This document shows positions 27,078-36,104 of a stretch of DNA of 64,000 nt, piece after piece (the stretch's first letter is position 1; the number at the start of each line of letters is the position of its first letter). Position numbers and translations under genes: made by a program. This DNA comes from Hahella sp050299855 (GTDB taxonomy: Bacteria; Pseudomonadota; Gammaproteobacteria; Pseudomonadales; Oleiphilaceae), in NCBI GenBank assembly GCA_050299855.1, contig JBNKWQ010000018.1:124001-188000 (forward strand), in the 5' to 3' direction. The notes under the pieces were generated by a model, which worked only from the letters and a program-made list of their open reading frames with translations, ran no database searches and was not told where the DNA came from.

Positions 27078-28442
27078 TCAGACGACCTTGTAGCTGGGCA
27101 CATATTTTGCCCCAGGCAGCTTCATGCGTCCCTGCTTCACAAAAGAAGTCAGGAGGGCGTTGAATGGTCTGATCAGACTGGATTCTCCACTGATTTCGAA
27201 CGGGCCATGTCGAGTGATCTGCCGCACACCATCTTCCTTAACGTTTCCAGCCACAATGCCTGAGAAGGCACACCGCAAATTGGACGCCAACTCATGAATC
27301 GGCTGGTCATAATGCAGCTGCAGATTACGCATGCTTTGATGGGTGGGATTGAACGGCTGCTGGAATTCCGGAGCGATATCCAGCGTCCAGTTGTAGTAAT
27401 AAGCATCGCTGGTGGTTTTACGGAAGTAAGTAACGTCCTGCATTCCCTTCTTCATGTTAAGTGCCACCAGTTCGGGATCATCAATGATGATCTGGTAGCG
27501 TTTTTGCGCGGTCTTGCCCAAGGTCAGGCCAATGAATTCGTCAATCTGGCCAAAATATTCTTCATTCGCTTTGGACCCGGTAAAAATTAGCGGGAAGGGC
27601 AGACTGTTATTAGAAGTGTTGGTCAATACGCCCAGGATATATAGAATTTCCTCTGCAGTACCCACGCCACCTGGAAATACGATAATGCCATGCCCCATGC
27701 GGGCGAAGGCTTCCAAGCGCTTTTCGATATCAGGCAGAATCACCAGTTCGTTAACTATCGGATTTGGCGACTCAGCGGCGATAATGCCCGGTTCGGTGAC
27801 ACCCACGTAGCGCCCCCCCCGGATCCGCTGTTTGGCATGGGCGATGGCAGCCCCTTTCATGGGCCCTTTCATAGCGCCGGGGCCACAACCGGTGCAGATA
27901 TCCATACCTCTTAATCCCAGAGAGTGTCCCACTACTTTGGTGTAATCATATTCTTCCCGGCTGATCGAGTGACCGCCCCAACAAACTACCAGGCTCGGGT
28001 AACGTCGCGGGACCAGGACGCCCGAATTACGTAACAGATGAAAGATAAAGTTGGTGATGTCCTCACTTTTGTTGAGGTCCAGCGACGAACTGGGTGACAT
28101 CACATTGCCGGTGTAGAGGATGTCCCTGAGCACAGCATAAAGATGGGACTGGATACCTTTGATCATCTGGCCGTCCACGAAGGCGGAGCCGGGGGCGTTA
28201 ATGACTTCCAGTTTGATGCCACGGGCCTGTTCGATCAGTTCGATGTCAAAGTCTGCGTAGTCGATGAACATGGCTTCGGGGTCATCGGACTCATTGCCAC
28301 AATTCAATACTGCGAGGGCGCATTGGCGAAACAGCCGGTAGAGACCTTTCTGGCCTTTATCCATTAAGAGCTTTACTTCATGTTGGGAAACTAGATCCAG
28401 GCTGCCTTCCGGGGCAATACGCGCGGTAATTTTCTCACTCAT
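27078..28442 (-). CDS. ppnN: Pyrimidine/purine nucleotide 5'-monophosphate nucleosidase (YgdH/PpnN)
   Basis: This 454-residue protein matches YgdH/PpnN in length and in its three-part layout. An N-terminal domain (MSEKITARIAPEGSLDLVSQ) is followed by the central LOG-type Rossmann core with GMDICTGCGPGAMKGPMKGA and the nucleosidase motif PGGVGTAEE, then a C-terminal domain. PpnN cleaves nucleoside monophosphates to base plus ribose-5-phosphate and in E. coli is activated by (p)ppGpp, helping purine balance during stringent response. It is divergent from thiI. Confidence 0.93.
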   Translation of the reverse strand: MSEKITARIAPEGSLDLVSQHEVKLLMDKGQKGLYRLFRQCALAVLNCGNESDDPEAMFIDYADFDIELIEQARGIKLEVINAPGSAFVDGQMIKGIQSHLYAVLRDILYTGNVMSPSSSLDLNKSEDITNFIFHLLRNSGVLVPRRYPSLVVCWGGHSISREEYDYTKVVGHSLGLRGMDICTGCGPGAMKGPMKGAAIAHAKQRIRGGRYVGVTEPGIIAAESPNPIVNELVILPDIEKRLEAFARMGHGIIVFPGGVGTAEEILYILGVLTNTSNNSLPFPLIFTGSKANEEYFGQIDEFIGLTLGKTAQKRYQIIIDDPELVALNMKKGMQDVTYFRKTTSDAYYYNWTLDIAPEFQQPFNPTHQSMRNLQLHYDQPIHELASNLRCAFSGIVAGNVKEDGVRQITRHGPFEISGESSLIRPFNALLTSFVKQGRMKLPGAKYVPSYKVV

Positions 28443-28748
28443 AAATCAGATATTTCCTTACTCAATCAGTTCTGAAGCGTTTCTATTCAATTAAACATTC
28501 GCTCTCAATTATCTGTTCAGGAAAGGCTTCAATGCCAGATTGGAGAGCCGGGTTTAATTTGTGCTTAGAACTTGTTAGTCGTTGCTGAGCGGTTATCAAT
28601 TCCCGTTGATGTCCCAGTGTATCTCCCTGATACGCAGCAATTGTGTCGGGGAGACGCAAATACGGGTACACTGTGGGCCCTTTTTTGATCAAGCCGGATA
28701 CATGCCAGTAGCATGGAATTCGGCTTACTGTGTTTGATTAGGCTCCTT
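28443..28748. other. Intergenic 306 bp between divergent ppnN and thiI
   Basis: This must contain promoters for both genes. I see no coding sequence with family support and no RNA structure I can name. Confidence 0.5.
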
Positions 28749-30203
28749 ATGAAATTTCTCGTCAAATTATTCCCTGAAATCACCATCAAGAGCCGGCCTG
28801 TCCGCCGGCAACTGGTGAAGCAGCTACGTCTCAATATACGCAAGGTTTTGCGCCAGTATGATGACACCCTTGAGGCGGAAGGCTCCTGGGATAAGATTGA
28901 GGTGCATCTGCCCAATATTGGTGATCGCGCAGAAGCTGCGATAGCTGCTATGCAAAGGGTCAGTGGTATCGCTCACTTCATGGTAGTACAGGAATACCCT
29001 CTTGCAGATATACACGATATTTATCTGAAGACCAAGGCGCTCTATGAAACCATGTTGGAAGGCAAGCGTTTTGTCGTCCGTGTCAAGCGCGCGGGTATAC
29101 ATGACTTTACCTCCATCGATGTGGAGCGATACGTAGGTGGCGGGCTGCGCCAGCATACCGGTGCGGCCGGAGTGGATCTGAAGAACCCGGATATCGTGGT
29201 GCAGATTGAAGTGCGGGATCAGAAGGTATACATCGTCGAGCGCCGTTATGAAGGGCTGGGTGGTTATCCTATCGGCATGCTGGACCCGGTGCTGTCGCTT
29301 ATTTCCGGTGGCTATGATTCCAGTGTGTCCAGCTACCTGACCATGAAGCGCGGAATGCGCACGCACTTCTGTTTTTTCAATTTGGGTGGTGCGGCCCATG
29401 AGGTTGGGGTAAAGCAGGCCGCGTTTTATCTTTGGGAGCAATACGGCAGCCGTCAGCGGATTAAATTTGTCACTATTCCTTTTGAAGATGTGGTGGGCGA
29501 AATCCTCACCAAAGTACACCATTCCAACATGGGGGTTGTACTTAAACGTATGATGCTGCGGGCGGCAGAATCCGTGGCCCGTCAGTACAAGCTGTCAGCG
29601 CTGGTCACCGGGGAATGTGTTGCCCAGGTATCCAGCCAGACATTGACCAATCTTAACGTCATAGACAGTGTCGCCAATATGCTGGTGCTGCGACCATTAA
29701 TTACGACAGACAAGCCTGAGATAATTCGCCTGGCCAGCGACATCGGCATGGAAGAGTTTGCCCGCAATATGCCTGAATACTGTGGAGTGATTTCAGATCG
29801 CCCCACGACCAAGGCCCGTCCATATCGAATCGAAAATGATGAAGAACGTTTTGATATGGCCGTGCTGGCGCGTGCCGTTGAAAACAAGCGAGTGGTGAAT
29901 ATCGATGAAGTGCTGCAGTCAGTCACCACCATTAATGATGTGGCCATGGTGACTACGCCCGGCACTGAAGATGTGGTGGTGGATATCCGTCACCCCAATG
30001 AGCAGGAGAAGGCTCCGCTGCATCTGACTAATAACCAGATTCTGTCAATACCCTTCTATGAGCTGGAATCGCGTCTGAACGAATTGACGGGTGGGAAGCG
30101 TTATTTGTTGTACTGTGACAAAGGCATCATGAGTCAGCTTCATGCTGGTCACCTGAATTCAGGTGAAGGTCCTGAGATTCAGGTTTACCGGCCTCAGGCG
30201 TGA
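28749..30203 (+). CDS. thiI: tRNA 4-thiouridine synthase / thiamine thiazole sulfur transferase
   Basis: This 484-residue ThiI has an N-terminal NFLD/THUMP region (about 1-165), the PP-loop motif SGGYDS, a C-terminal rhodanese domain and the persulfide Cys in YCDKGIMSQ. It makes s4U8 in tRNA and supplies sulfur for thiamine. Length matches the enterobacterial enzyme. ATG 28749 gives MKFLVKLFPEITIKSRPVR, the family start; an in-frame start at 28713 adds 12 residues without support. A bidirectional hairpin follows at 30283. Confidence 0.96.
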   Translation: MKFLVKLFPEITIKSRPVRRQLVKQLRLNIRKVLRQYDDTLEAEGSWDKIEVHLPNIGDRAEAAIAAMQRVSGIAHFMVVQEYPLADIHDIYLKTKALYETMLEGKRFVVRVKRAGIHDFTSIDVERYVGGGLRQHTGAAGVDLKNPDIVVQIEVRDQKVYIVERRYEGLGGYPIGMLDPVLSLISGGYDSSVSSYLTMKRGMRTHFCFFNLGGAAHEVGVKQAAFYLWEQYGSRQRIKFVTIPFEDVVGEILTKVHHSNMGVVLKRMMLRAAESVARQYKLSALVTGECVAQVSSQTLTNLNVIDSVANMLVLRPLITTDKPEIIRLASDIGMEEFARNMPEYCGVISDRPTTKARPYRIENDEERFDMAVLARAVENKRVVNIDEVLQSVTTINDVAMVTTPGTEDVVVDIRHPNEQEKAPLHLTNNQILSIPFYELESRLNELTGGKRYLLYCDKGIMSQLHAGHLNSGEGPEIQVYRPQA

Positions 30204-30282
30204 TCTTGGTGAAGGCAAATCAAGCCTGAATCCAGTTCTATCTATAAGTAATTTAGAGAATCATAAGTAACTCAGGGAATAT

Positions 30283-30312
30283 CCCGCCTGCAGTCTGGTT
30301 ATCGCAGGCGGG
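30283..30312. terminator. Bidirectional hairpin between convergent thiI and DUF3299 gene
   Basis: CCCGCCTGC (30283-30291) pairs perfectly with GCAGGCGGG (30304-30312) over 12 nt. It lies between two convergent stops. The T-run is poor on both strands (TGGTTTT on plus), so termination may be partial. Confidence 0.6.
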
Positions 30313-30321
30313 GAGCTGGTT

Positions 30322-30813
30322 TTACTGGTATTGATATTCTTCGAATCCTTCTGCACTGAGGCTGTAGCCTGCATCGGTATACTGACTACTGACCGTCTCC
30401 ACTTTCAACGTGCCTTCTACCCAGAAGGCGTCGTAAATCATATCTACCGGCAGCGGATTCTTGGTCTTAACGTAGACAATTTGGTTAACCGGTGGGGGAG
30501 GCACATGAATGCAGGCCCCCATGTAAGGCACCAGGAGAAACTCCGTTATTCCGTCGTCATCACCTTCCAGTGGTACGGCGAAACCGGCCATTTTGATCTT
30601 CTGCTGATCCAGCTCCTGTACTACGGGTATATCGGCCGGTAGCTGCAAGTCGGGACTTATTTGATCGTGCTGAACGGTGCCGGTCCTGGCTTCCTGTCCG
30701 GAATCTGCAGGTATCAGGTCTTTCCATTCAATCGTCCTGTAACTGGCGGCCTGGGCTGGTGAATGTAGACACAAGCTCGTTATGAAGAGCAAGAGAAGGT
30801 AGGTTCGTTTCAT
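30322..30813 (-). CDS. DUF3299 secreted protein of the zinc cluster
   Basis: This 163-residue protein has a signal peptide (MKRTYLLLLFITSLCLHSPA, cleavage near AQAAS) and the DUF3299 core KMAGFAVPLEGDDDGITEFL then PYMGACIHVPPPPVNQIVYV, with a Cys-x-His pair that could bind metal. In Pseudomonas aeruginosa a DUF3299 protein is encoded in the Zur-regulated PA4063-PA4066 set with the same three partners found here. In this window it is divergent from them across a Zur-like palindrome. It is periplasmic; its biochemical role is unknown. Confidence 0.85.
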   Translation of the reverse strand: MKRTYLLLLFITSLCLHSPAQAASYRTIEWKDLIPADSGQEARTGTVQHDQISPDLQLPADIPVVQELDQQKIKMAGFAVPLEGDDDGITEFLLVPYMGACIHVPPPPVNQIVYVKTKNPLPVDMIYDAFWVEGTLKVETVSSQYTDAGYSLSAEGFEEYQYQ

Positions 30814-30891
30814 GAATTTCCCCGGAGCTGAATTGGCATCGATGCTAAAGCAGCCTTGCTGTCAATGTCCATAACTTGATCCGTTTGCCGC

Positions 30892-30930
30892 TTGCGATTC
30901 TTTCTTAAATGCTGTTATGTTATAACATAA
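30892..30930 (+). promoter_or_regulatory. Promoter overlapped by a Zur-like operator
   Basis: TTATGTTATAACATAA (30915-30930) is a perfect 16-bp palindrome; a TGTTATA/TATAACA core is characteristic of gammaproteobacterial Zur boxes. It covers the likely -10 (TATGTT, 30916-30921), 18 bp after TTGCGA (30892-30897). Zinc-loaded Zur would therefore block the zinc genes to the right, and possibly the divergent DUF3299 gene. Identity is inferred from motif and gene context. Confidence 0.75.
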
Positions 30931-30982
30931 TTTATCGGCATTGAAGTGTTTTCGTTGCCGTACCAACCTACAGGAAATGATG

Positions 30983-31576
30983 ATGAACAGATTTGTGGTT
31001 GTGGCAATTTCCGCCGCAGTTATGGGTGGGGTATCCCTTATACACGCAGAGGAGTTTCATGAGCATGGTGCTCACGAACATGGCGCTGCCAAACTGAATG
31101 TTGCTGTGCAGGGCGGATCTCTATTCCTTGAAATGGATTCTCCCGCTGTTAATTTTGTTGGTTTTGAACACTCACCCGGTAATGATGAGGAGCAGCATCA
31201 GGTTGATGAGGTTAAAACACGGCTTCAACACCCGGAAAATCTGTTCACAATGCCGGCAGCGGCCGCATGTAAAGTGGCGGAGACTGAAGTCAGATCCGAG
31301 TTATTCGGTAATGCAGCAGCTCATAATGACGATCATGGCGATGAGCATGAAGGGATGGAGGACCACGACGCAGACCACGATGAGCATCGTCCTGAACACG
31401 CCGATATCCGGCTCTCATATCGCTTTGACTGCCAGTCACCGGAACAACTGAAATTCCTGGAACTTAAGTTGTTCGCACATTTTCCATTGACCAGAGATGT
31501 AGATGCCCAGATTATTAGCGACAATGGCCAAACCCAATTGGAACTGAACCCGGAGAATACCAGGATTGATTTATAA
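30983..31576 (+). CDS. DUF2796 histidine-rich zinc-binding protein (ZrgA/PA4063-like)
   Basis: This 197-residue periplasmic protein starts MNRFVVVAISAAVMGG with a signal peptide ending near IHA. The mature N-terminus EEFHEHGAHEHGAAKLNVAV and a His/Asp/Glu-rich loop (about 112-140, DHGDEHEGMEDHDADHDEH) are zinc-binding in style. ZrgA of Vibrio cholerae and PA4063 are the known relatives, tied to zinc uptake or homeostasis. Three successive ATGs occur; 30983 is best spaced (7 nt) from AGGA. The stop overlaps the ABC ATPase ATG (TAATG). Confidence 0.9.
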   Translation: MNRFVVVAISAAVMGGVSLIHAEEFHEHGAHEHGAAKLNVAVQGGSLFLEMDSPAVNFVGFEHSPGNDEEQHQVDEVKTRLQHPENLFTMPAAAACKVAETEVRSELFGNAAAHNDDHGDEHEGMEDHDADHDEHRPEHADIRLSYRFDCQSPEQLKFLELKLFAHFPLTRDVDAQIISDNGQTQLELNPENTRIDL

Positions 31577-32313
31577 TGACGCCTGTTACTGAGCTAGAGA
31601 CTGATTCAAACTCTATGCTGTCTTTACAGGAAGTACGATTCAGCTGGCCTGGTCAACCCCAGCCGGTATTGGATATCGAAGCATTTTCGCTTGCGCCTGG
31701 GGAAAGGGTATTTTTGCAGGGGATTAGCGGTTCCGGTAAGACCACGTTGTTGAGCCTGTTGGGGGGTGTAATAACCCCGCAACAGGGTTCCATACGGATA
31801 TTGGATACAGAACTTACCAAGCTCAATCACGGGGGGCGTGACAGGTTTCGAGCCGATCATGTAGGCTTTGTCTTCCAGCAGTTCAACCTCATTCCGTACC
31901 TCTCACTAACTGCCAATGTGACCCTGCCGTGCCGATTTTCCCGTAAGCGCAGGGATAAAGTGCTTGCCCGCAGCACTAGTCTGGAAGAGGAAGCCCAACG
32001 CCTGCTGGCGCATTTGGGGCTAAGCCTCAACCAGCTGGGACAGCGCAAAGTTACTGATCTCAGTGTGGGGCAACAGCAAAGGGTCGCAGTGGCCCGGGCG
32101 CTGATAGGGAGTCCGGAGCTGATTATTGCCGATGAGCCGACATCCGCGCTTGATGCCGGAGCCCGCTTTGCTTTTCTGGATCTGTTGTTCAGGGAGGTGG
32201 AGGACAGCGGTGCCGCTTTGTTATTTGTCAGTCATGATCCGGCTTTAAAGGAAAAGTTTCAGCGCAGCGTGCAGTTGACTGAGATTAACCGTATTCCGGT
32301 AGTAGAGGATTAG
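31576..32313 (+). CDS. ABC transporter ATPase, MacB/LolD class, zinc cluster
   Basis: This 245-residue ATPase has Walker A ISGSGKTTL, signature LSVGQQQRVA (Ser-Val in place of the usual Ser-Gly), and Walker B LIIADEPTSALD. It belongs to the LolD/MacB/FtsE class that drives mechanotransmission rather than classic import. It is coupled to the DUF2796 gene and 6 nt from the permease. The family and cluster match the PA4064-type ATPase, so transport or mobilisation of zinc, or of a zinc-linked envelope component, is the expected role. Confidence 0.92.
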   Translation: MTPVTELETDSNSMLSLQEVRFSWPGQPQPVLDIEAFSLAPGERVFLQGISGSGKTTLLSLLGGVITPQQGSIRILDTELTKLNHGGRDRFRADHVGFVFQQFNLIPYLSLTANVTLPCRFSRKRRDKVLARSTSLEEEAQRLLAHLGLSLNQLGQRKVTDLSVGQQQRVAVARALIGSPELIIADEPTSALDAGARFAFLDLLFREVEDSGAALLFVSHDPALKEKFQRSVQLTEINRIPVVED

Positions 32314-32319
32314 TGATTC

Positions 32320-33570
32320 ATGTCGATCTATAGCCTCACTTTTCGAAGCCTCCTTAACCGCAAGACGACAGTCGCTTTAACCCTGTTATCGATTGCGTTA
32401 TCCGTGACCTTGCTGTTGGGTGTGCAACATATTCGCAAGGAAGCCAAAGACAGTTTTGCCAATACGGTATCCGGGACCGATCTGATTGTCGGCGCCCGCA
32501 GTGGTTCTGTACAGCTGTTACTGTACTCGGTTTTTCATATCGGTAATGCCACCAATAATATCTCCTGGGATAGCTACCAGAAGATTGCTCAGGCTTCGCA
32601 AGTGGCCTGGACCATCCCGCTGTCATTGGGAGATTCCCATCGGGGTTATCGGGTGCTTGGCACCAACCAGGATTTTTTTACACACTTCAAATATGGTCGC
32701 AAGCAATCGCTCGCCCTTGTTGAAGGGGGACCGTTTAAAGGCGTCTACGATGCCGTTCTGGGTTCTGAAGTGGCCACCAAACTGGGTTATAACCTTGGTG
32801 ATGAAATTGTCTTAGCACATGGCGGAGGCAAGGTCAGTTTTGCCATGCACGCCAATAAACCCTTCACCGTTGTCGGTATCCTGGCACCTACGGGAACGCC
32901 GGTGGATCGCACCGTACATGTGAGCCTGGAAGGTATTGAAGCTATCCATATCGGCTGGCAGGAAACCGGTCGCAGTACAGTGTCTGCTGAGGAGGCACTA
33001 GATTACGATCTCAGTCCCAGGCTGATAACGGCCGCGCTGGTGAGCCTGAAATCGAGAATTGGTGTATTCGCCCTGCAACGCAGTGTTAACGAATACAACC
33101 AGGAACCGCTGCTGGCTATTCTGCCCGGTGTGGCCCTGCAGGAACTATGGGGCCTGATGGGCGTCGCGGAAACGGCATTGCTGGCAATTTCGGCCTTTGT
33201 TGTCGTCACCGGTCTGCTGGGGATGCTGACGGTTATCTGGTCAGGGCTTAATGAGCGGCGACGGGAAATGGCCATTCTGCGCTCCGTTGGCGCCCGCCCG
33301 TATCACATTCTTGCATTGCTTTTGCTGGAGGCAGGATTCCTGTCAGCAGTCGGTGTTGTGGTGGGAGTGGTGTTGCTGTTGGCTATCCTATTGGTTGCCC
33401 AGCCCGTGATCGAATCAGCCACCGGCTTGCAAATCAGTCTTCAGTTTCTGACGGCCACCAATCTGTGGATTCTGCTGGCGGTGGTGATGTCAGGCATTCT
33501 GGTGGGGCTGGTTCCGGCGTTGAAGGCCTATCGGTTATCAGTGGCGGATGGCATGACAGTCAGAGTGTGA
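32320..33570 (+). CDS. FtsX/MacB-type ABC permease, zinc cluster
   Basis: This 416-residue permease has one N-terminal helix (about 16-36), a large periplasmic MacB-like domain (about 40-265) and three C-terminal helices with the FtsX motif MAILRSVGARPYHILALLLLEA. It pairs with the ATPase immediately upstream and the DUF2796 binding protein. The architecture is that of type VII ABC systems, which pull on periplasmic partners instead of forming a channel, so how zinc would be moved is open. Confidence 0.92.
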   Translation: MSIYSLTFRSLLNRKTTVALTLLSIALSVTLLLGVQHIRKEAKDSFANTVSGTDLIVGARSGSVQLLLYSVFHIGNATNNISWDSYQKIAQASQVAWTIPLSLGDSHRGYRVLGTNQDFFTHFKYGRKQSLALVEGGPFKGVYDAVLGSEVATKLGYNLGDEIVLAHGGGKVSFAMHANKPFTVVGILAPTGTPVDRTVHVSLEGIEAIHIGWQETGRSTVSAEEALDYDLSPRLITAALVSLKSRIGVFALQRSVNEYNQEPLLAILPGVALQELWGLMGVAETALLAISAFVVVTGLLGMLTVIWSGLNERRREMAILRSVGARPYHILALLLLEAGFLSAVGVVVGVVLLLAILLVAQPVIESATGLQISLQFLTATNLWILLAVVMSGILVGLVPALKAYRLSVADGMTVRV

Positions 33571-33648
33571 GAACTGCCATGGATAGGCGTAGTACAAGAT
33601 ACATCTGTCGACTTACAACAAGGTTCGTCTGTAGATGTACAGGTAAGT

Positions 33649-34419
33649 CTATAAGTGTATCAGCTCGTCGGGCGGGTAGACCCTTGCTGCTTCCAGGCAC
33701 AGTTGCGCCTCTGCATCGCGGCGGGCGAGTAAGCCATCCAGCCCTTTGCCGATCCAGAGGCGTTTCATCTTGCGTATTTGTGCGGCAATACCCGGGTAAT
33801 CCTGCGCGGTGACCAGCGGCTGTATCGCTTTCATTTCAACCCGATGGCTGCCACTTAGGCGGGTGCCACGGTTGTACACCAGTGAGAGCAGTGCTGTTTG
33901 TGCATCGGCAAACAAGAGTTCAACTCCCGGGTAGGTCTTCGCAGTGTCTTCGGCATATTGGGGAAGGGTGCTCAGATAAAAAACCTCGTTGGCAGCCGAC
34001 AATGGCACTTTAATATCTGCGACTGAGGGGAGAGCCTCCTGGGCAGTGTCGCCCTTGAGGCGAGTCACCTGCGTCAACCTTGCCAGGTCAGCATCACTGA
34101 TTTTCCCTGACCATGCCTTGCTGCATTCGGCAGTACTGCAATAGCCCAGATCATAGCCGATGCCAATCGTGATACCGCTAGCGCCGCCAGGCCAGGTAGG
34201 GGATTGCAGAAATTTGCGATAGTAGCCCTCAGAACTGATTTCAAACTGAACCAGTTGTTTGATCCCTTTGCGGGAGACATGAAGAACGGTTCCCTTTGAA
34301 GATTGTGGAGGCAGAATGCGCTGTTCTATTGCCGTTAAAGTATCGGGACCGATGACGCCATCGGCTTCAAGGTGGAGAAAGGTCTGAAGGTGCATGATGC
34401 GTTCGCGGACAGTAGCCAT
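33649..34419 (-). CDS. Lysozyme-like (GH24/pesticin-type) protein with peptidoglycan-binding motif
   Basis: This 256-residue protein starts with part of a peptidoglycan-binding repeat (LQTFLHLEADGVIGPDTL), followed by a lysozyme-type domain: FEISSEGYYRKFL with candidate catalytic Glu, ITIGIGYDLGY, LSLVYNRGTRL and GLLARRDAEAQLCLEA. No signal peptide is visible, so export would need a holin or secretion system, or it acts as an endolysin-like enzyme. ATG 34419 has GGGGAAG upstream; an upstream in-frame start at 34608 adds an implausible segment. No other phage genes are near, so this is an isolated gene, possibly a domesticated endolysin or interbacterial effector. Confidence 0.75.
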   Translation of the reverse strand: MATVRERIMHLQTFLHLEADGVIGPDTLTAIEQRILPPQSSKGTVLHVSRKGIKQLVQFEISSEGYYRKFLQSPTWPGGASGITIGIGYDLGYCSTAECSKAWSGKISDADLARLTQVTRLKGDTAQEALPSVADIKVPLSAANEVFYLSTLPQYAEDTAKTYPGVELLFADAQTALLSLVYNRGTRLSGSHRVEMKAIQPLVTAQDYPGIAAQIRKMKRLWIGKGLDGLLARRDAEAQLCLEAARVYPPDELIHL

Positions 34420-34645
34420 GGTCTTCCCCTGAGCTGGTTGGCATCGGCAATGCCGCCAATGCTTCCTGATAGGAACTGCGCACTTCTCCAGTCTGGTTAA
34501 TTTATAGTCATCTTTGCAGCTAATGCCAAGCTGACCCCTTGCACTATTGACTCGCAAGGGACATTGCCCGATCCTTGCGGCTTTTATCGGGATAGTGTTT
34601 ACAACCACTTATTTACAACTTGTCTCATCATGGCGGAAACACAAC

Positions 34646-35767
34646 ATGACGTCTGCGCCCAGTCGTAAGCCTGCGAACCCCAACTTCTCATCCGGCCCTT
34701 GCAGCAAGCGCCCAGGATACTCATTAGCGAATCTGAGCACAGCCACGCTGGGCCGATCGCATCGTTCCACCATCGGTAAGCAGGCGCTAGAAAGAGCCTG
34801 TTTCGATACCGCCCGTATACTCGGTCTACCGGAAGGATACCGGGTAGGCATAGTGCCTGCCTCAGATACCGGGGCGATGGAGATGGCCATGTGGTCCATG
34901 TTGGGTATCAGGCCGGTGGATATCTTTGCATGGGAGTCATTCGGCAAGGAATGGGTGACGGATATTACGAAGCAGTTACGTCTGAGCAACGTTACCCTTT
35001 ACGAAGCGGAATACGGAAAATTACCGGATCTGAGCCAGGCCAATCCGGCTCACGACCTGGTCTTTACCTGGAATGGCACCACAGCCGGCGTCAAAGTACC
35101 CAATGCTGACTGGATCAGTGATGAGCGGGAGGGAATCGTTATTTGTGATGCTACTTCCGCCGTCTTCGCCATGCCCATGGATTGGGAAAAACTGGATGTC
35201 GTCACTTTCAGCTGGCAGAAGGTACTGGGTGGTGAAGGCGCCCATGGTGTCTTAATCCTAAGCCCTCGGGCGGTTGCACGCCTGGAAAGTTACACTCCAC
35301 CCTGGCCGATGCCTAAAATTTTCCGGCTGACCAAAGGCGGGAAACTAATTGAAGGTATCTTTGAAGGTTCGACCATTAATACGCCTTCCATGCTTTGTGT
35401 CGAGGATTACCTGGATGCCCTGGACTGGGTGGAGAGTATGGGTGGTTTGTCTGCCTGCATTGAAAAATCCCGCGACAATCTCGCAGTTATTCAAAAGTTT
35501 GTTGCTGAAAACGGCTGGATTCACTTCCTGGCAGGTAGTGAGGAGACCCTATCCAATACCAGCGTTTGCCTGACGCTGGATCTCTCTGAAGCTCAGGTGA
35601 AAAGCATCATTAAACTGCTGGAACAGGAGCAGGTAGCCTACGACATCGGCGCTTATCGCGATGCACCGGCAGGGCTGCGGATCTGGTGCGGCAGCACGGT
35701 GGAGCGTACGGATCTCGAAGATCTGATGCAGTGGTTGTCCTGGTCCTACCAGCAGGTACAGGCGTAA
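34646..35767 (+). CDS. serC: Phosphoserine aminotransferase, alphaproteobacterial/archaeal type
   Basis: This 373-residue PLP enzyme matches the TIGR01365 form of SerC, opening KPANPNFSSGPCSKRPGYSL, with CDATSAVFAMP and the Schiff-base Lys in FSWQKVLGGEGAHG (about 192). It differs from the usual gammaproteobacterial SerC. It converts 3-phosphohydroxypyruvate and glutamate to phosphoserine and 2-oxoglutarate in serine synthesis. ATG 34646 aligns with family starts; the frame extends upstream to 34547 without support. No serA or serB is adjacent. A perfect 12-bp hairpin follows. Confidence 0.92.
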   Translation: MTSAPSRKPANPNFSSGPCSKRPGYSLANLSTATLGRSHRSTIGKQALERACFDTARILGLPEGYRVGIVPASDTGAMEMAMWSMLGIRPVDIFAWESFGKEWVTDITKQLRLSNVTLYEAEYGKLPDLSQANPAHDLVFTWNGTTAGVKVPNADWISDEREGIVICDATSAVFAMPMDWEKLDVVTFSWQKVLGGEGAHGVLILSPRAVARLESYTPPWPMPKIFRLTKGGKLIEGIFEGSTINTPSMLCVEDYLDALDWVESMGGLSACIEKSRDNLAVIQKFVAENGWIHFLAGSEETLSNTSVCLTLDLSEAQVKSIIKLLEQEQVAYDIGAYRDAPAGLRIWCGSTVERTDLEDLMQWLSWSYQQVQA

Positions 35768-36104
35768 ACAGTCATCCTGATCTGCCTTTTTGATCCAGTG
35801 TTAAAACCGTCCGTCCGCTGGCGGTTTTAACACTTGCCCTGTCTGATAAACCACGATTTTAATCCCCTCAGCCAGAATTCCTGGTGCCTGGCCCTTGATC
35901 GCTCTCAACTCATTGTTCATAGTTTTAATAGTAGCGGCAGATAGGTCGTGGTTTGTCACTCTCAGATAATTGCTTTGCCACTCACAGATCGTTGTTTTGC
36001 CATCTCGGTCGCAGCATAGCCGATAGCTGCTAGAGGACTAACGTTACTGCAACTCGATTACAGAACATCCGTAGATCAGCGCTCAATCCCTGGGGAGAAG
36101 TGTT
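35768..36104. other. Intergenic 337 bp between serC and the HD-GYP gene
   Basis: This holds the serC hairpin and presumably the promoter of the HD-GYP gene. A loosely repeated stretch (TTTGTCACTCTCAGAT, then TTTGCCACTCACAGAT) occurs around 35950-35990. No gene is visible. Confidence 0.5.
35798..35833. terminator. Hairpin after serC
   Basis: GTGTTAAAACCG (35798-35809) pairs perfectly with CGGTTTTAACAC (35822-35833) over a 12-nt loop, 30 nt after the serC stop. There is no T-run after the stem; the A/T-rich base of the stem may serve. Confidence 0.6.

Noticed and set aside
28824..29522. 232-codon open frame antisense to thiI
   Set aside because: Shadow frame; thiI is unequivocal on the plus strand.
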